DNA from: Candidatus Methanosuratincola sp.
GTDB taxonomy: Archaea > Thermoproteota > Methanomethylicia > Methanomethylicales > Methanomethylicaceae
DNA length: 63,020 nt
Direction of reading: 5' to 3'
Assembly: GCA_014361455.1 (NCBI GenBank)
Contig: JACIVP010000008.1
Location: 1 to 63,020 of the forward strand
The notes beneath the pieces were generated by a model. The model was given only the letters and a program-made list of their open reading frames with translations, was not told where the DNA came from and ran no database searches. Of this stretch, positions 56,276-63,020 are shown piece after piece. Numbering within the stretch: the stretch's first letter is position 1; each line of letters starts with the position of its first letter. Made by a program: the position numbers and the translations under genes.

Positions 56276-57040
56276 GTGCGAATAAGGAAAATGGTGTATA
56301 TGAGGATAATTATCCCACAAAACATAAAAATATTGAATTTTGTCTCCCAAAAATCAAAAATAATGAGAGTGCCTTCAAAATTAACAGCGTATGACTTGCG
56401 GAAAAATCTGAAGGTCCCAAAGGAAAAAATCAAAATTGTGAATGAGGGCGTCGATCTCGGCGTTCCTGAACCCCCAGTTTTACATGAAGGAATTAACATT
56501 CTTTGCGTCGCTAGAATCGCCCCAAATAAAGGTCACGATGTTCTGTTGAGCGCATTCCGGACTATCAAACATAAATACCCTAATTCAAAATTGTACTTGG
56601 TAGGGGGCATATCCAAAGACAACAAAAAATATTTCCAAAAGTTAAAGGATTTAGTTGAAACGTTTGGAATTAACGATGTAATATTCACGAACCATATGAT
56701 AGATGCGGAACTAAAAATGTACTACAGGATATCCGACATCTACGTCCAGCCTTCGATAGGCGAAGAGGGGTGGGGCATCACAATTACCGAAGCCTACTGC
56801 CACAGGCTGCCTGTTGTTTGCACCGAAATATTCAGGGAGACTGGCGTGGCAGATGAAGAGAGGGCGCTTGTTGTCAGAGGAGGTGCTTCCGACCAACTGG
56901 CAGAGGCAATTGAAGTCTTAATTAAAGACAGATCCATGCGCGAAAAAATCTCCGAAAAAGGTTACCTATTTGCCAAGAACCTTTCGTGGGAAAAGATGAG
57001 TAAGAATATATTGCATATTGTCGAAGAGGCATTAAAATAG
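56276..57040 (+). pseudogene. Family 4 glycosyltransferase, N-terminus removed by IS
   Basis: Encodes the nucleotide-sugar half of a GT4 enzyme: NILCVARIAPNKGHDVLLSA, LVGGISKDNKKY, ISDIYVQPSIGEEGWGITIT with EAYCHRLPVV, and a normal C-terminus. The first 254-residue frame begins directly at the transposase end, and the acceptor-binding half is missing. It may still be translated from ATG 56276 or an internal ATG but should lack activity. Confidence 0.75.
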
Positions 57041-57105
57041 ACTCAAGCTTCGTAGCCTGGCAATTGATTACACAAAAAGAAAAGGATCTTTAACTATTCT
57101 TTAAG

Positions 57106-57180
57106 TGGGCCCGGAGGGACTCGAACCCTCGACCAACAGATTATGAGTCTGTCGCTATGGCCGGACTAAGCTACGGGCCC
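57106..57180 (-). tRNA. tRNA-Met(CAU), elongator type
   Basis: 75 nt without CCA. Acceptor GGGCCCG/CGGGCCC with discriminator A; anticodon arm ACAGA-CTCATAA-TCTGT; T arm GAGGG-TTCGAGT-CCCTC. The acceptor and D arm match elongator rather than initiator tRNA. A tRNA-Ile2 whose CAU is modified cannot be excluded from sequence alone. No intron. Confidence 0.88.
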
Positions 57181-57205
57181 CGAAAAAGAATTGGGGCTGT
57201 GAAAT

Positions 57206-57898
57206 TTATTCCTTTTGGGTCTGCTTCGGGGTGACGAACTCGATGAAGTTCGCCAGCTCCTCGAGCCGCATCTCCTTGAGCTTCCTTGCTGCCTCGATGA
57301 AAACCTGCGCCGCCCCAGAAAACTCGCTCGCCGCCTTCGAGACCAGAGCGATGCATCCGTGAAGGTCTTTCGCATTGAGCCGCCTCTGCCCTTCCAAGAA
57401 GTATGCTTCGAGCCTCTTGGACCACTCCCTGAACGCCTCCCTTTCCTTTCCAAGGGCTTCTGGGAGCCCCTTTTCCACCTGTGCTAGGCTGCTCGCCAGC
57501 GCGCCTATGCCATTCAGTAGCAGCTCCGCAGCGAGCCATTCCTTCGTTGCCACCCCTCGCCTCAAAGATGTGAGGCCCTCCTGGTAAGCGGCGATCCTCC
57601 CTGCCTTGGCGCCCATCTCGATCAGGTCCCCTCCACCGTACTTGGTCAACTCTGCCAAGTTCAGCAGGGCCGCCATCCTTGCCCCTTCCTGGCTTGGTTT
57701 GATCAGCCTCCTCCTTGGGAAGGTTCCCTCCCTCTCCTCCTCAAGCAGCCCTGCAGCCAACAGCGAATTCACGTGGTTCAGCACCGTTATCGTGCTGAAC
57801 CTTGTCCTCTCACAGAGATCGGACATCGTCAGCTTTCCCGCCCTGTAGGCTGTGAGAAGTATCGTGGCTGCAACTCCCTTTGGGACCTGCTGATCCAT
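57206..57898 (-). CDS. Winged-helix regulator with helical C-terminal domain, 230 aa
   Basis: The N-terminal 70 residues form a winged helix (KLTMSDLCERTRFSTITVLN with the recognition helix, then LEEEREGTFPRRRLIKPSQEG as wing). The remaining 150 residues are all helix, alanine/leucine-rich, with repeat-like pairs of helices. It may sense a ligand or dimerise. The wing resembles that of the element's regulator at 9221-9484. It lies between two tRNA genes on the same strand. The target is unknown. Confidence 0.78.
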   Translation of the reverse strand: MDQQVPKGVAATILLTAYRAGKLTMSDLCERTRFSTITVLNHVNSLLAAGLLEEEREGTFPRRRLIKPSQEGARMAALLNLAELTKYGGGDLIEMGAKAGRIAAYQEGLTSLRRGVATKEWLAAELLLNGIGALASSLAQVEKGLPEALGKEREAFREWSKRLEAYFLEGQRRLNAKDLHGCIALVSKAASEFSGAAQVFIEAARKLKEMRLEELANFIEFVTPKQTQKE

Positions 57899-57966
57899 CC
57901 CAATGCACCCTATTTAGTTTCCAAAACCTTTGTTTTTATTTTGCAAAAACCGTATAAGCCTTTTGG

Positions 57967-58040
57967 CGCCGCGGGAAGGACTCGAACCTTCGACCAACGG
58001 GTTAACAGCCCGCCGCTCTACCGAGCTGAGCTACCGCGGC
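57967..58040 (-). tRNA. tRNA-Asn(GUU)
   Basis: 74 nt, no CCA. Acceptor GCCGCGG/CCGCGGC with discriminator G; anticodon arm GCGGG-CTGTTAA-CCCGT; T arm GAAGG-TTCGAGT-CCTTC. No intron. Confidence 0.92.
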
Positions 58041-58973
58041 TCTATAAATGAGCAAGAGGATTGCATATTAATGTTTTTTGTCGCCCTCCCAAGCTATTTG
58101 GCGGTTAAATTTTGACTGTTTCTGCTTGGCATACCTGCTATCCTTCGACCGGCGGCCAATTTTCGCCCTCAAGAAATTTCACGTCTGCCCTTCTCAAGCA
58201 GCCTTCAAATGGCGCCATCTCCGCCTCTGCCCTCCTGAAGAGGGATCCCCTCCATGGGCATCCGCTGTCGCCATTGCGCAGCATCCAGGAATGGATACCT
58301 TCACCATTTTCTTCAGCCCTCCTGACTGTACGGAGATCTGCTCCGCGAGGCTCGCTATTTTGCACTTGCCCTTGAGCCATGCCAGAAAACGCCTCCTTTT
58401 TCGGATCGCTCTGCTAATAGCGCCTCCTGATAAATCCCGGAGATGACAACGTCTCCGCTCACGGTCAAATATCCTGGCGGGCCTCGACCTTGCCTACGGT
58501 GGCAACCGAAATGCTTTCCCCCTCCTTCTTTCCATAGGGCTTTTCTTGACCGCGCATTCTGAAATCGCGCCAGCGTCAGGGGCAACCCTCTTTAGCAGCC
58601 CCCATCATGGGTCTGCCTTCTTTCCATTGTGTTCTCTTCTCTAGACCGTTCCTCGGTTATGCTTGGGCTAAGATCCACCACGCTTTTTTTCAAATGTCTG
58701 ATAAGCACGCCCTCTTTGGCTTCGACAGCAACCTCCCTGAATTCTAGCTTCACCTCTGAGCTTTTTTGGGCAATGTCAGAACCATCTTCTTTCTTCCTGA
58801 CCCGTAGAACTTGTTCCACTTTCTTGTCTTGGTCAATCAAACTAGCATTGCAATTGTATTGCAATAAACTTGATTTGTCGCTCAGCACCGGGATTCTTGA
58901 TTGTCTGATAGCCTATGAAACCAAGCGCAGTTTGGATTTCGGGGGTCTCATTTGGATAGAGGGGCAGTTTATG
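58041..58973. other. Long stretch without a confident gene
   Basis: The region between tRNA-Asn and the end of top6A. Minus-strand frames at 58138-58380 (80 codons) and 58592-58888 (98 codons, with KSSEVKLEFREVAVEAKEGV) have some protein-like composition but no recognised domain, ribosome site or neighbour support. The second is the better candidate for a small or decaying gene. Otherwise no repeat or RNA structure was seen. Confidence 0.4.
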
Positions 58974-60050
58974 CTAGCTCTCACATATCATCTTCAGCTT
59001 CTTCGGCAGGTACTTGTCGACGATCGCCGTGAGCCCATGGGCGCTGAACGCCTCCAGCTCAGCCCTCCTCTTCGTCTTCTTAAACTCTTGGAGCTCGCTC
59101 TGCCACTCGAATTCCCTGTACCTCATGTCTTCCTCGAGGAGCCTGATCCTCTCTTCGTCGAGCTTCGTGAGCGGGAAGGAGGGCAGGCTGAACCGCTTTA
59201 TGTCCGTCGCCCAGAGCCCTACCCACTTCGCCTTGACGGTCGTCAGCTCCCTCAGATGGGCTGCATTGGCCGAGCCGCGTATGATCACCATCGCGATGTG
59301 CATTCCCCACGGGTCGGCATCCGTGAGGAGGTAGACCGGCAGCCCGAGCTCCAGGTTGAGCCTCCTGATCAGCAGCCTCGCGAGTCTGGGTGCCTGCCCT
59401 GCCGTGTCTATGAGGATTGCATTGAACTTGTCGTAGACGCGTTCCTCGATGAACCTCCTGAAGACCGCGTTCTTCTCGATGACGAATACCTTATCCGCTT
59501 TGCAGGAGATGAAGTCTGCCTGCGCGACCGAGAGCCCTACCATGACGCCGTCCGGGTTGGATCCGAGGTTCACCCTCCTCCCCTTGTGGGTCTCTGGGGT
59601 TGTGTATTCTATCTCTAGGTCCCCGAAGATCGCGGATCTCTCTTTTGGGAATATGTTGAACCCCTCCCGGGGCTCCCCGAGAAGTGTCTCCAGGTCCGTC
59701 ACCGTGTCGTCCGACTCGGTCTGCTCCCTGAACTTTATCCCGTAGTTCAGCGAGTGGTAGTAGAGATCCCTGAGCGTGCTGCTCTTCCCTTCGGTCACGA
59801 GCCTCTTTGCGAAGGAAGCTACCCAGAGCAGCTGGGTGAGCGACCTGATCTGCTTTATGTTCGCAGCTGACCTGAGCGACCTCTGCTCGCCCAAGACGAA
59901 CTGCTCGAGCTCCTCGTTGAATACGATGTTGGAGGTCGTCCTGCTCGGGATCCTTATCCTCGGGAACTCCCCCCTCTCGATCTCGGCGTAGATCTCGTTC
60001 CCGAGCTCACTCAGCTTCGACAAGACTTCTCTGTTCGACTTCCTTAGCAT
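58974..60050 (-). CDS. top6A: DNA topoisomerase VI subunit A, 358 aa
   Basis: Cleaving subunit of type IIB topoisomerase, related to Spo11. The winged-helix part carries the catalytic tyrosine in STLRDLYYHSLN. The Toprim fold has the glutamate in VFVIEKNAVF and the aspartate pair in LLTDADPWGMHIA that hold magnesium. Length is normal for archaea. ATG 60050 lies inside the 3' end of top6B, a 44-bp overlap, so the two are translated together. The complex relaxes supercoils and separates replicated DNA with ATP. Confidence 0.95.
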   Translation of the reverse strand: MLRKSNREVLSKLSELGNEIYAEIERGEFPRIRIPSRTTSNIVFNEELEQFVLGEQRSLRSAANIKQIRSLTQLLWVASFAKRLVTEGKSSTLRDLYYHSLNYGIKFREQTESDDTVTDLETLLGEPREGFNIFPKERSAIFGDLEIEYTTPETHKGRRVNLGSNPDGVMVGLSVAQADFISCKADKVFVIEKNAVFRRFIEERVYDKFNAILIDTAGQAPRLARLLIRRLNLELGLPVYLLTDADPWGMHIAMVIIRGSANAAHLRELTTVKAKWVGLWATDIKRFSLPSFPLTKLDEERIRLLEEDMRYREFEWQSELQEFKKTKRRAELEAFSAHGLTAIVDKYLPKKLKMICES

Positions 60051-61551
60051 GTGCCTGCACCCTCCTCAACACCTTCCCATAGTCAGGGGGCTTTTCGTTC
60101 CCCGCGAGATCCGTTGAGAACTGCGCGATCATCGGGAGGTACCTCTCGAAGACGGAGAGCCTCCTCTGCACAATGTCAGCCTTCTCCTTCTTGGCGAGGT
60201 GGTTCCGGATGTCCCTCGCGCACGTCTTGAGCGCCCACTCGATCTCGTACTCGACCTCGGGCCTGTCCGCGATGTACTCCTTACCCACCGTCTTGTACGG
60301 GACCTTCGTGGCGCATATGTGTACAAAGAAGGCTAGGGGCATCGCGCTTACGTCCAGCCTGTACCTCTGCCAGTTGATCTTCTTAATCACCTTCATCGTC
60401 ACGTCGCTGTGGAGGTCATAAAGCAGGGGGATCTTGTTCGCAAACCTGAAGACGAGTATCTCGTCTTGCGGCGTCACTGGTATGTCTCCTCCATACGCGA
60501 CCGCAGCCTCCACGATGAACGGATACCCTGCATACGCTGAGGCCCCCCTCTGGGTCACCGCGACGTACTCTGGCCTGAACTCCCTGATTATGCCCTTCCT
60601 GAGCAGCTCCTCCCCGATGGGCGAGAGGCACTGCGCGTCCGGGGGCTGGAACCCGTCGTACTCCTTCATCTTGTTGACGAGCCTTAGCAGCTCCTTCGAG
60701 TCCAGCGTCCTCGGGTTTGCACTCTGGCTTATCTTTGCCTCTTTCAGAAAATTGATCGCCGTGGCGACTCCGACCCTGTGGAAGTTGTTCACGAGGAAGT
60801 CTACCATCGTGCTGCTCCTCGTGGCGTTTATCATCCTGTGAAGTATCTCGAGGTCCACCCCGTACGGGTGGGGCTTGACCGTCTCGGCGGGCTTCGGCAC
60901 CTCATCGGTTACCTTGTCGAACCTGTACAGGACGCCGTCCGGGTCGACGAAGAGGATGTTTGCGTACGGGAGGATGATCGAAGTCTGCCGGAAGTACTCA
61001 ACCACCTTTGGCTTCGCCCTGATGTAGTCCCCCTCGAAGCCGAACTCTATTATGGTTCCGCGCCACCTGCCTGGGTTCGGCGTCACATCCTTCCTCCTTA
61101 TGATCGGCTTGTTCTCCTGGACGTCGATGCTGAGCTCGTAGAAGTACTTCTCGAAGCCCCCTGTGCTTGACAGGACCCTGACCGCGCTGTGTGCGGTTAT
61201 CTGCCCGTACAGGACCGCCATCTTGCCACCCAGCCCGAAGATACCCCTGCTTTGCCTCAGCGTGTACTTCGAGCCGAAGAGGATCTGCCCAAAGGCGTAG
61301 GGCACCTGATCGTAGGGAACGCCGATCCCGTTGTCCTCCACCCTAATTTTGTATATCGAGCCGCCTTCTCCGATCAGCTTCGTCCGGACTTCGGGAGGTA
61401 TGCTGTACTGCTCGCAGGCATCCAGCGCGTTCTCGACCAGCTCCCTGATTATCGTGTATGTTGCCCTGACGGGGTTGTCGAAGCCAGCTATCTCCCTGTT
61501 CCTGTAGAAGAAATCAGCAGCAGAGATTGACTGGAACTTCTCCTTGGACAC
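60007..61551 (-). CDS. top6B: DNA topoisomerase VI subunit B, 514 aa
   Basis: ATPase subunit of the GHKL class. RELVENALDACE (catalytic glutamate and magnesium asparagine), DNGIGVP and RGIFGLGGKMAVLYGQ form the nucleotide site. A helix-two-turn-helix and transducer domain follow, with the LVNNFHRVG and ITAHSAVRVL-like stretches. It is slightly shorter than average but complete. It is preceded by the KH-domain gene with a 3-bp gap and overlaps top6A at its end. Confidence 0.95.
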   Translation of the reverse strand: MSKEKFQSISAADFFYRNREIAGFDNPVRATYTIIRELVENALDACEQYSIPPEVRTKLIGEGGSIYKIRVEDNGIGVPYDQVPYAFGQILFGSKYTLRQSRGIFGLGGKMAVLYGQITAHSAVRVLSSTGGFEKYFYELSIDVQENKPIIRRKDVTPNPGRWRGTIIEFGFEGDYIRAKPKVVEYFRQTSIILPYANILFVDPDGVLYRFDKVTDEVPKPAETVKPHPYGVDLEILHRMINATRSSTMVDFLVNNFHRVGVATAINFLKEAKISQSANPRTLDSKELLRLVNKMKEYDGFQPPDAQCLSPIGEELLRKGIIREFRPEYVAVTQRGASAYAGYPFIVEAAVAYGGDIPVTPQDEILVFRFANKIPLLYDLHSDVTMKVIKKINWQRYRLDVSAMPLAFFVHICATKVPYKTVGKEYIADRPEVEYEIEWALKTCARDIRNHLAKKEKADIVQRRLSVFERYLPMIAQFSTDLAGNEKPPDYGKVLRRVQAHAKEVEQRSLVEAE

Positions 61552-61554
61552 CCC

Positions 61555-62214
61555 TCAGCCTCCCTCTTTCTCTCCTTCTTCTCCTTCTTCTCCTTCTTCG
61601 TCTCCTCCATCGTCCGCCTCAAGCCCCTCCTTGAGCTCTGGCCTCTCCTCCCAGAGTGAGAGCCTCTTCTTCTTGAGCTCGAGGTGTGCACTGTTCAGGT
61701 ACTTATAGACCGCACCATGCATCGCCCCCTTCACCAGCATGGATATTGCCTCCTTAGCTACGAGTATCTCGTCATACTCTCCAATTATAGAGACCGTGTG
61801 GCCATAGACGGAGACCACTGTCCCGGTGAGCTTCTCAATTATCCTCCTCGTCTTGCCGTTCTCCCCTATTATCCTGCCCTTGACCCTGAGGAGCTGGTTC
61901 CTCGAGTCCCCGAGGACTTCCTTGAGGTCAATGACCTCGATCATCTGCCCCTCCGTGAAGAGACGGAACGCCCTCTGCGGGCTAAATCCCCTTCCAATTG
62001 CGGTTATTATGTCCTTCGCCTTGAGGATCCCGGACGGGTCACCCCTTCCGGCATCGGACTCGATCACGACCTCGCCGCTCTTGCCATCCACTGTTATCCT
62101 GGTCCCAGTGCCCCTCTCTAGCTCTGCCTTGGTCCCCCCTCCCTCCCCTATGAGAACCCCTGTCCTCTCGACGGGTATCTTCAGGTAGATCCTGCTCATT
62201 GTCTTTTCAGCCAT
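61555..62214 (-). CDS. KH-domain RNA-binding protein (archaeal Pno1/Dim2-like), 219 aa
   Basis: Two KH modules with IGEGGGTKAELERGTGTRIT and IIGENGKTRRIIEKLTGTVV, the G-x-x-G loops that bind RNA. The family is the archaeal partner of ribosome small-subunit maturation, related to eukaryotic Pno1/Dim2. The C-terminus is a low-complexity acidic and basic tail (EEGEEGEEGEKEGG). ATG 62214 overlaps the rio1 3' end by 19 bp, so the two maturation factors are coupled. Confidence 0.9.
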   Translation of the reverse strand: MAEKTMSRIYLKIPVERTGVLIGEGGGTKAELERGTGTRITVDGKSGEVVIESDAGRGDPSGILKAKDIITAIGRGFSPQRAFRLFTEGQMIEVIDLKEVLGDSRNQLLRVKGRIIGENGKTRRIIEKLTGTVVSVYGHTVSIIGEYDEILVAKEAISMLVKGAMHGAVYKYLNSAHLELKKKRLSLWEERPELKEGLEADDGGDEEGEEGEEGEKEGG

Positions 62215-62978
62215 TTTATAACACTCTCCGGGTCCGGTGGGTTCAGACCCCTCTTCTCAAAGAACCTTATAATATTTCCAACATCCCTGCTCAGGAAGGT
62301 GTCCGCCATCGGGTGCGTCTTAAGCACTGCCTGGCCTAGGTCAATGAAGTAGGCCTTCCCTTCGTGAACCATCACATTGTACTCGCTCAGGTCCGCGTGC
62401 ACCAGCCCCGCATCCCTGTACAGCCTCTCGAGCATCCCAATTACATCCTCGTAGATCCGGGCATCGACCTCGCCGTCCCTAAGATCCTTCAGCATCGGCG
62501 CTGGCTCGCCGCCATCTCCGATGAACTCCATCACGAGTATGTTCTGGTGGACGTGGATCGGCCTAGGGACCCTTACCCCAGCGCCTTTCGCCTGGGAGAG
62601 GTTCTTGAACTCCTTCTGCGCCCAGGTGTAGATCAGTTGCCTGTGGTCCTTGGAGTCCCTAAACCTCGGGTCGCCTTGGATATACTGCCTTATTGACTTT
62701 TTGAACTCCATCGACGAGGTGAGGTAGATCTTCACCGCAAGGTCCTCCCCGGACTTGCCCTTCGCCCAGTAGACTCTGGACTCCTTGCCTGCCTTCACCG
62801 CGCCGAAGACGCTATCGATTGGCCCACTGTTTATCATTTGGTATAGGGCCATGACTGTCTTCAGGTCGAAGACCTCCTCCAGCGTCTTGAACAGGTCCTC
62901 ATCCTTCACCCTTTTCGACCTGGCTCGGTCTACTCTGAGCTCCTCTCTCCTTGCAAGCTCCTCGTAGTCCTCGCTCAA
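62196..62978 (-). CDS. rio1: RIO1-type serine kinase/ATPase, 260 aa
   Basis: Atypical kinase of ribosome maturation. The nucleotide loop GAVKAGKESRVYWAKG and lysine in LAVKIYL, the hinge LVMEFIG, the catalytic LVHADLSEYNVMV (H-x-D) and metal-binding YFIDLGQAV are intact. It sits next to the KH protein, as is common in archaea, and both act on the pre-40S-like particle. ATG 62978 is the start; only 42 bases of upstream sequence are in the window. Confidence 0.94.
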   Translation of the reverse strand: MSEDYEELARREELRVDRARSKRVKDEDLFKTLEEVFDLKTVMALYQMINSGPIDSVFGAVKAGKESRVYWAKGKSGEDLAVKIYLTSSMEFKKSIRQYIQGDPRFRDSKDHRQLIYTWAQKEFKNLSQAKGAGVRVPRPIHVHQNILVMEFIGDGGEPAPMLKDLRDGEVDARIYEDVIGMLERLYRDAGLVHADLSEYNVMVHEGKAYFIDLGQAVLKTHPMADTFLSRDVGNIIRFFEKRGLNPPDPESVIKWLKRQ

Positions 62979-63020
62979 AAATATCGCCTAAAAACCATTA
63001 GATAATGGACGCAGCTTATG

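Noticed and set aside
58629-59618. 329-codon plus-strand open frame
   Set aside because: Mostly antisense to top6A, with no recognisable domain.
1-63020. CRISPR array
   Set aside because: No series of regularly spaced direct repeats was seen on reading through, and no cas gene was recognised.

Overview
The window is archaeal chromosome. At its right end are both subunits of DNA topoisomerase VI, a KH-domain protein and a RIO1 kinase. tRNA genes lack encoded CCA or carry introns, GTG and TTG starts are common, and many genes overlap by ATGA/GTGA. A gene string at 31.6-40.4 kb holds a homocitrate/isopropylmalate synthase, both subunits of an aconitase-family dehydratase and two proteins I recognise as methanogenesis markers (MtxX/marker 4 and marker 11). 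This points to a methanogen, or a lineage with methanogen ancestry. The two-intron tRNA-Leu would fit a TACK-type archaeon such as Methanomethylicia; that placement is inference.

Layout. 1-2.8 kb: a partial membrane protein, an MFS transporter and a TauE/SafE exporter. 3.03-24.36 kb: an integrated mobile element in a tRNA-Arg(UCU) gene, bounded by a 45-bp direct repeat. Its SSV-type integrase gene is split by integration, and the halves rejoin exactly in frame across the repeat (1104 nt, 367 aa). The element carries a restriction-modification gene beside an unexplained three-gene operon, a rightward operon of very small ribbon-helix-helix and zinc-binding proteins, a second catalytic-only tyrosine recombinase, a P-loop ATPase, and a block of signal-peptide and membrane-anchored proteins that looks like virion structure. 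This block is present twice as a 4082-bp head-to-tail tandem duplication. The whole looks like a provirus of about 17 kb (21.3 kb with the duplication), of fusellovirus-like integration style but with structural proteins I do not recognise.

24.4-31.5 kb: the regenerated tRNA-Arg, the two-intron tRNA-Leu(UAA), an asparagine-synthetase-like enzyme, an M50 protease, an M20 peptidase, a GT75-like sugar mutase, a sugar nucleotidyltransferase and a sugar-nucleotide epimerase. 31.6-40.4 kb: the methanogenesis-linked cluster, with overlapping genes for chain elongation, a thiamine-diphosphate enzyme, marker protein 11 and an FAD/Fe-S oxidoreductase. It is interrupted by a decayed glutamate-synthase fragment.

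40.4-57.0 kb: a surface-glycan/N-glycosylation locus in heavy decay. It holds intact GPT-type phosphotransferase, oxidoreductase, aminotransferase, acetyltransferase and glycosyltransferase genes between pseudogene copies of the same families, an IS5-like transposase remnant and an IS3-type transposase fragment. 57.1-63.0 kb: tRNA-Met, tRNA-Asn, a winged-helix regulator and the conserved top6A-top6B-KH-rio1 block.
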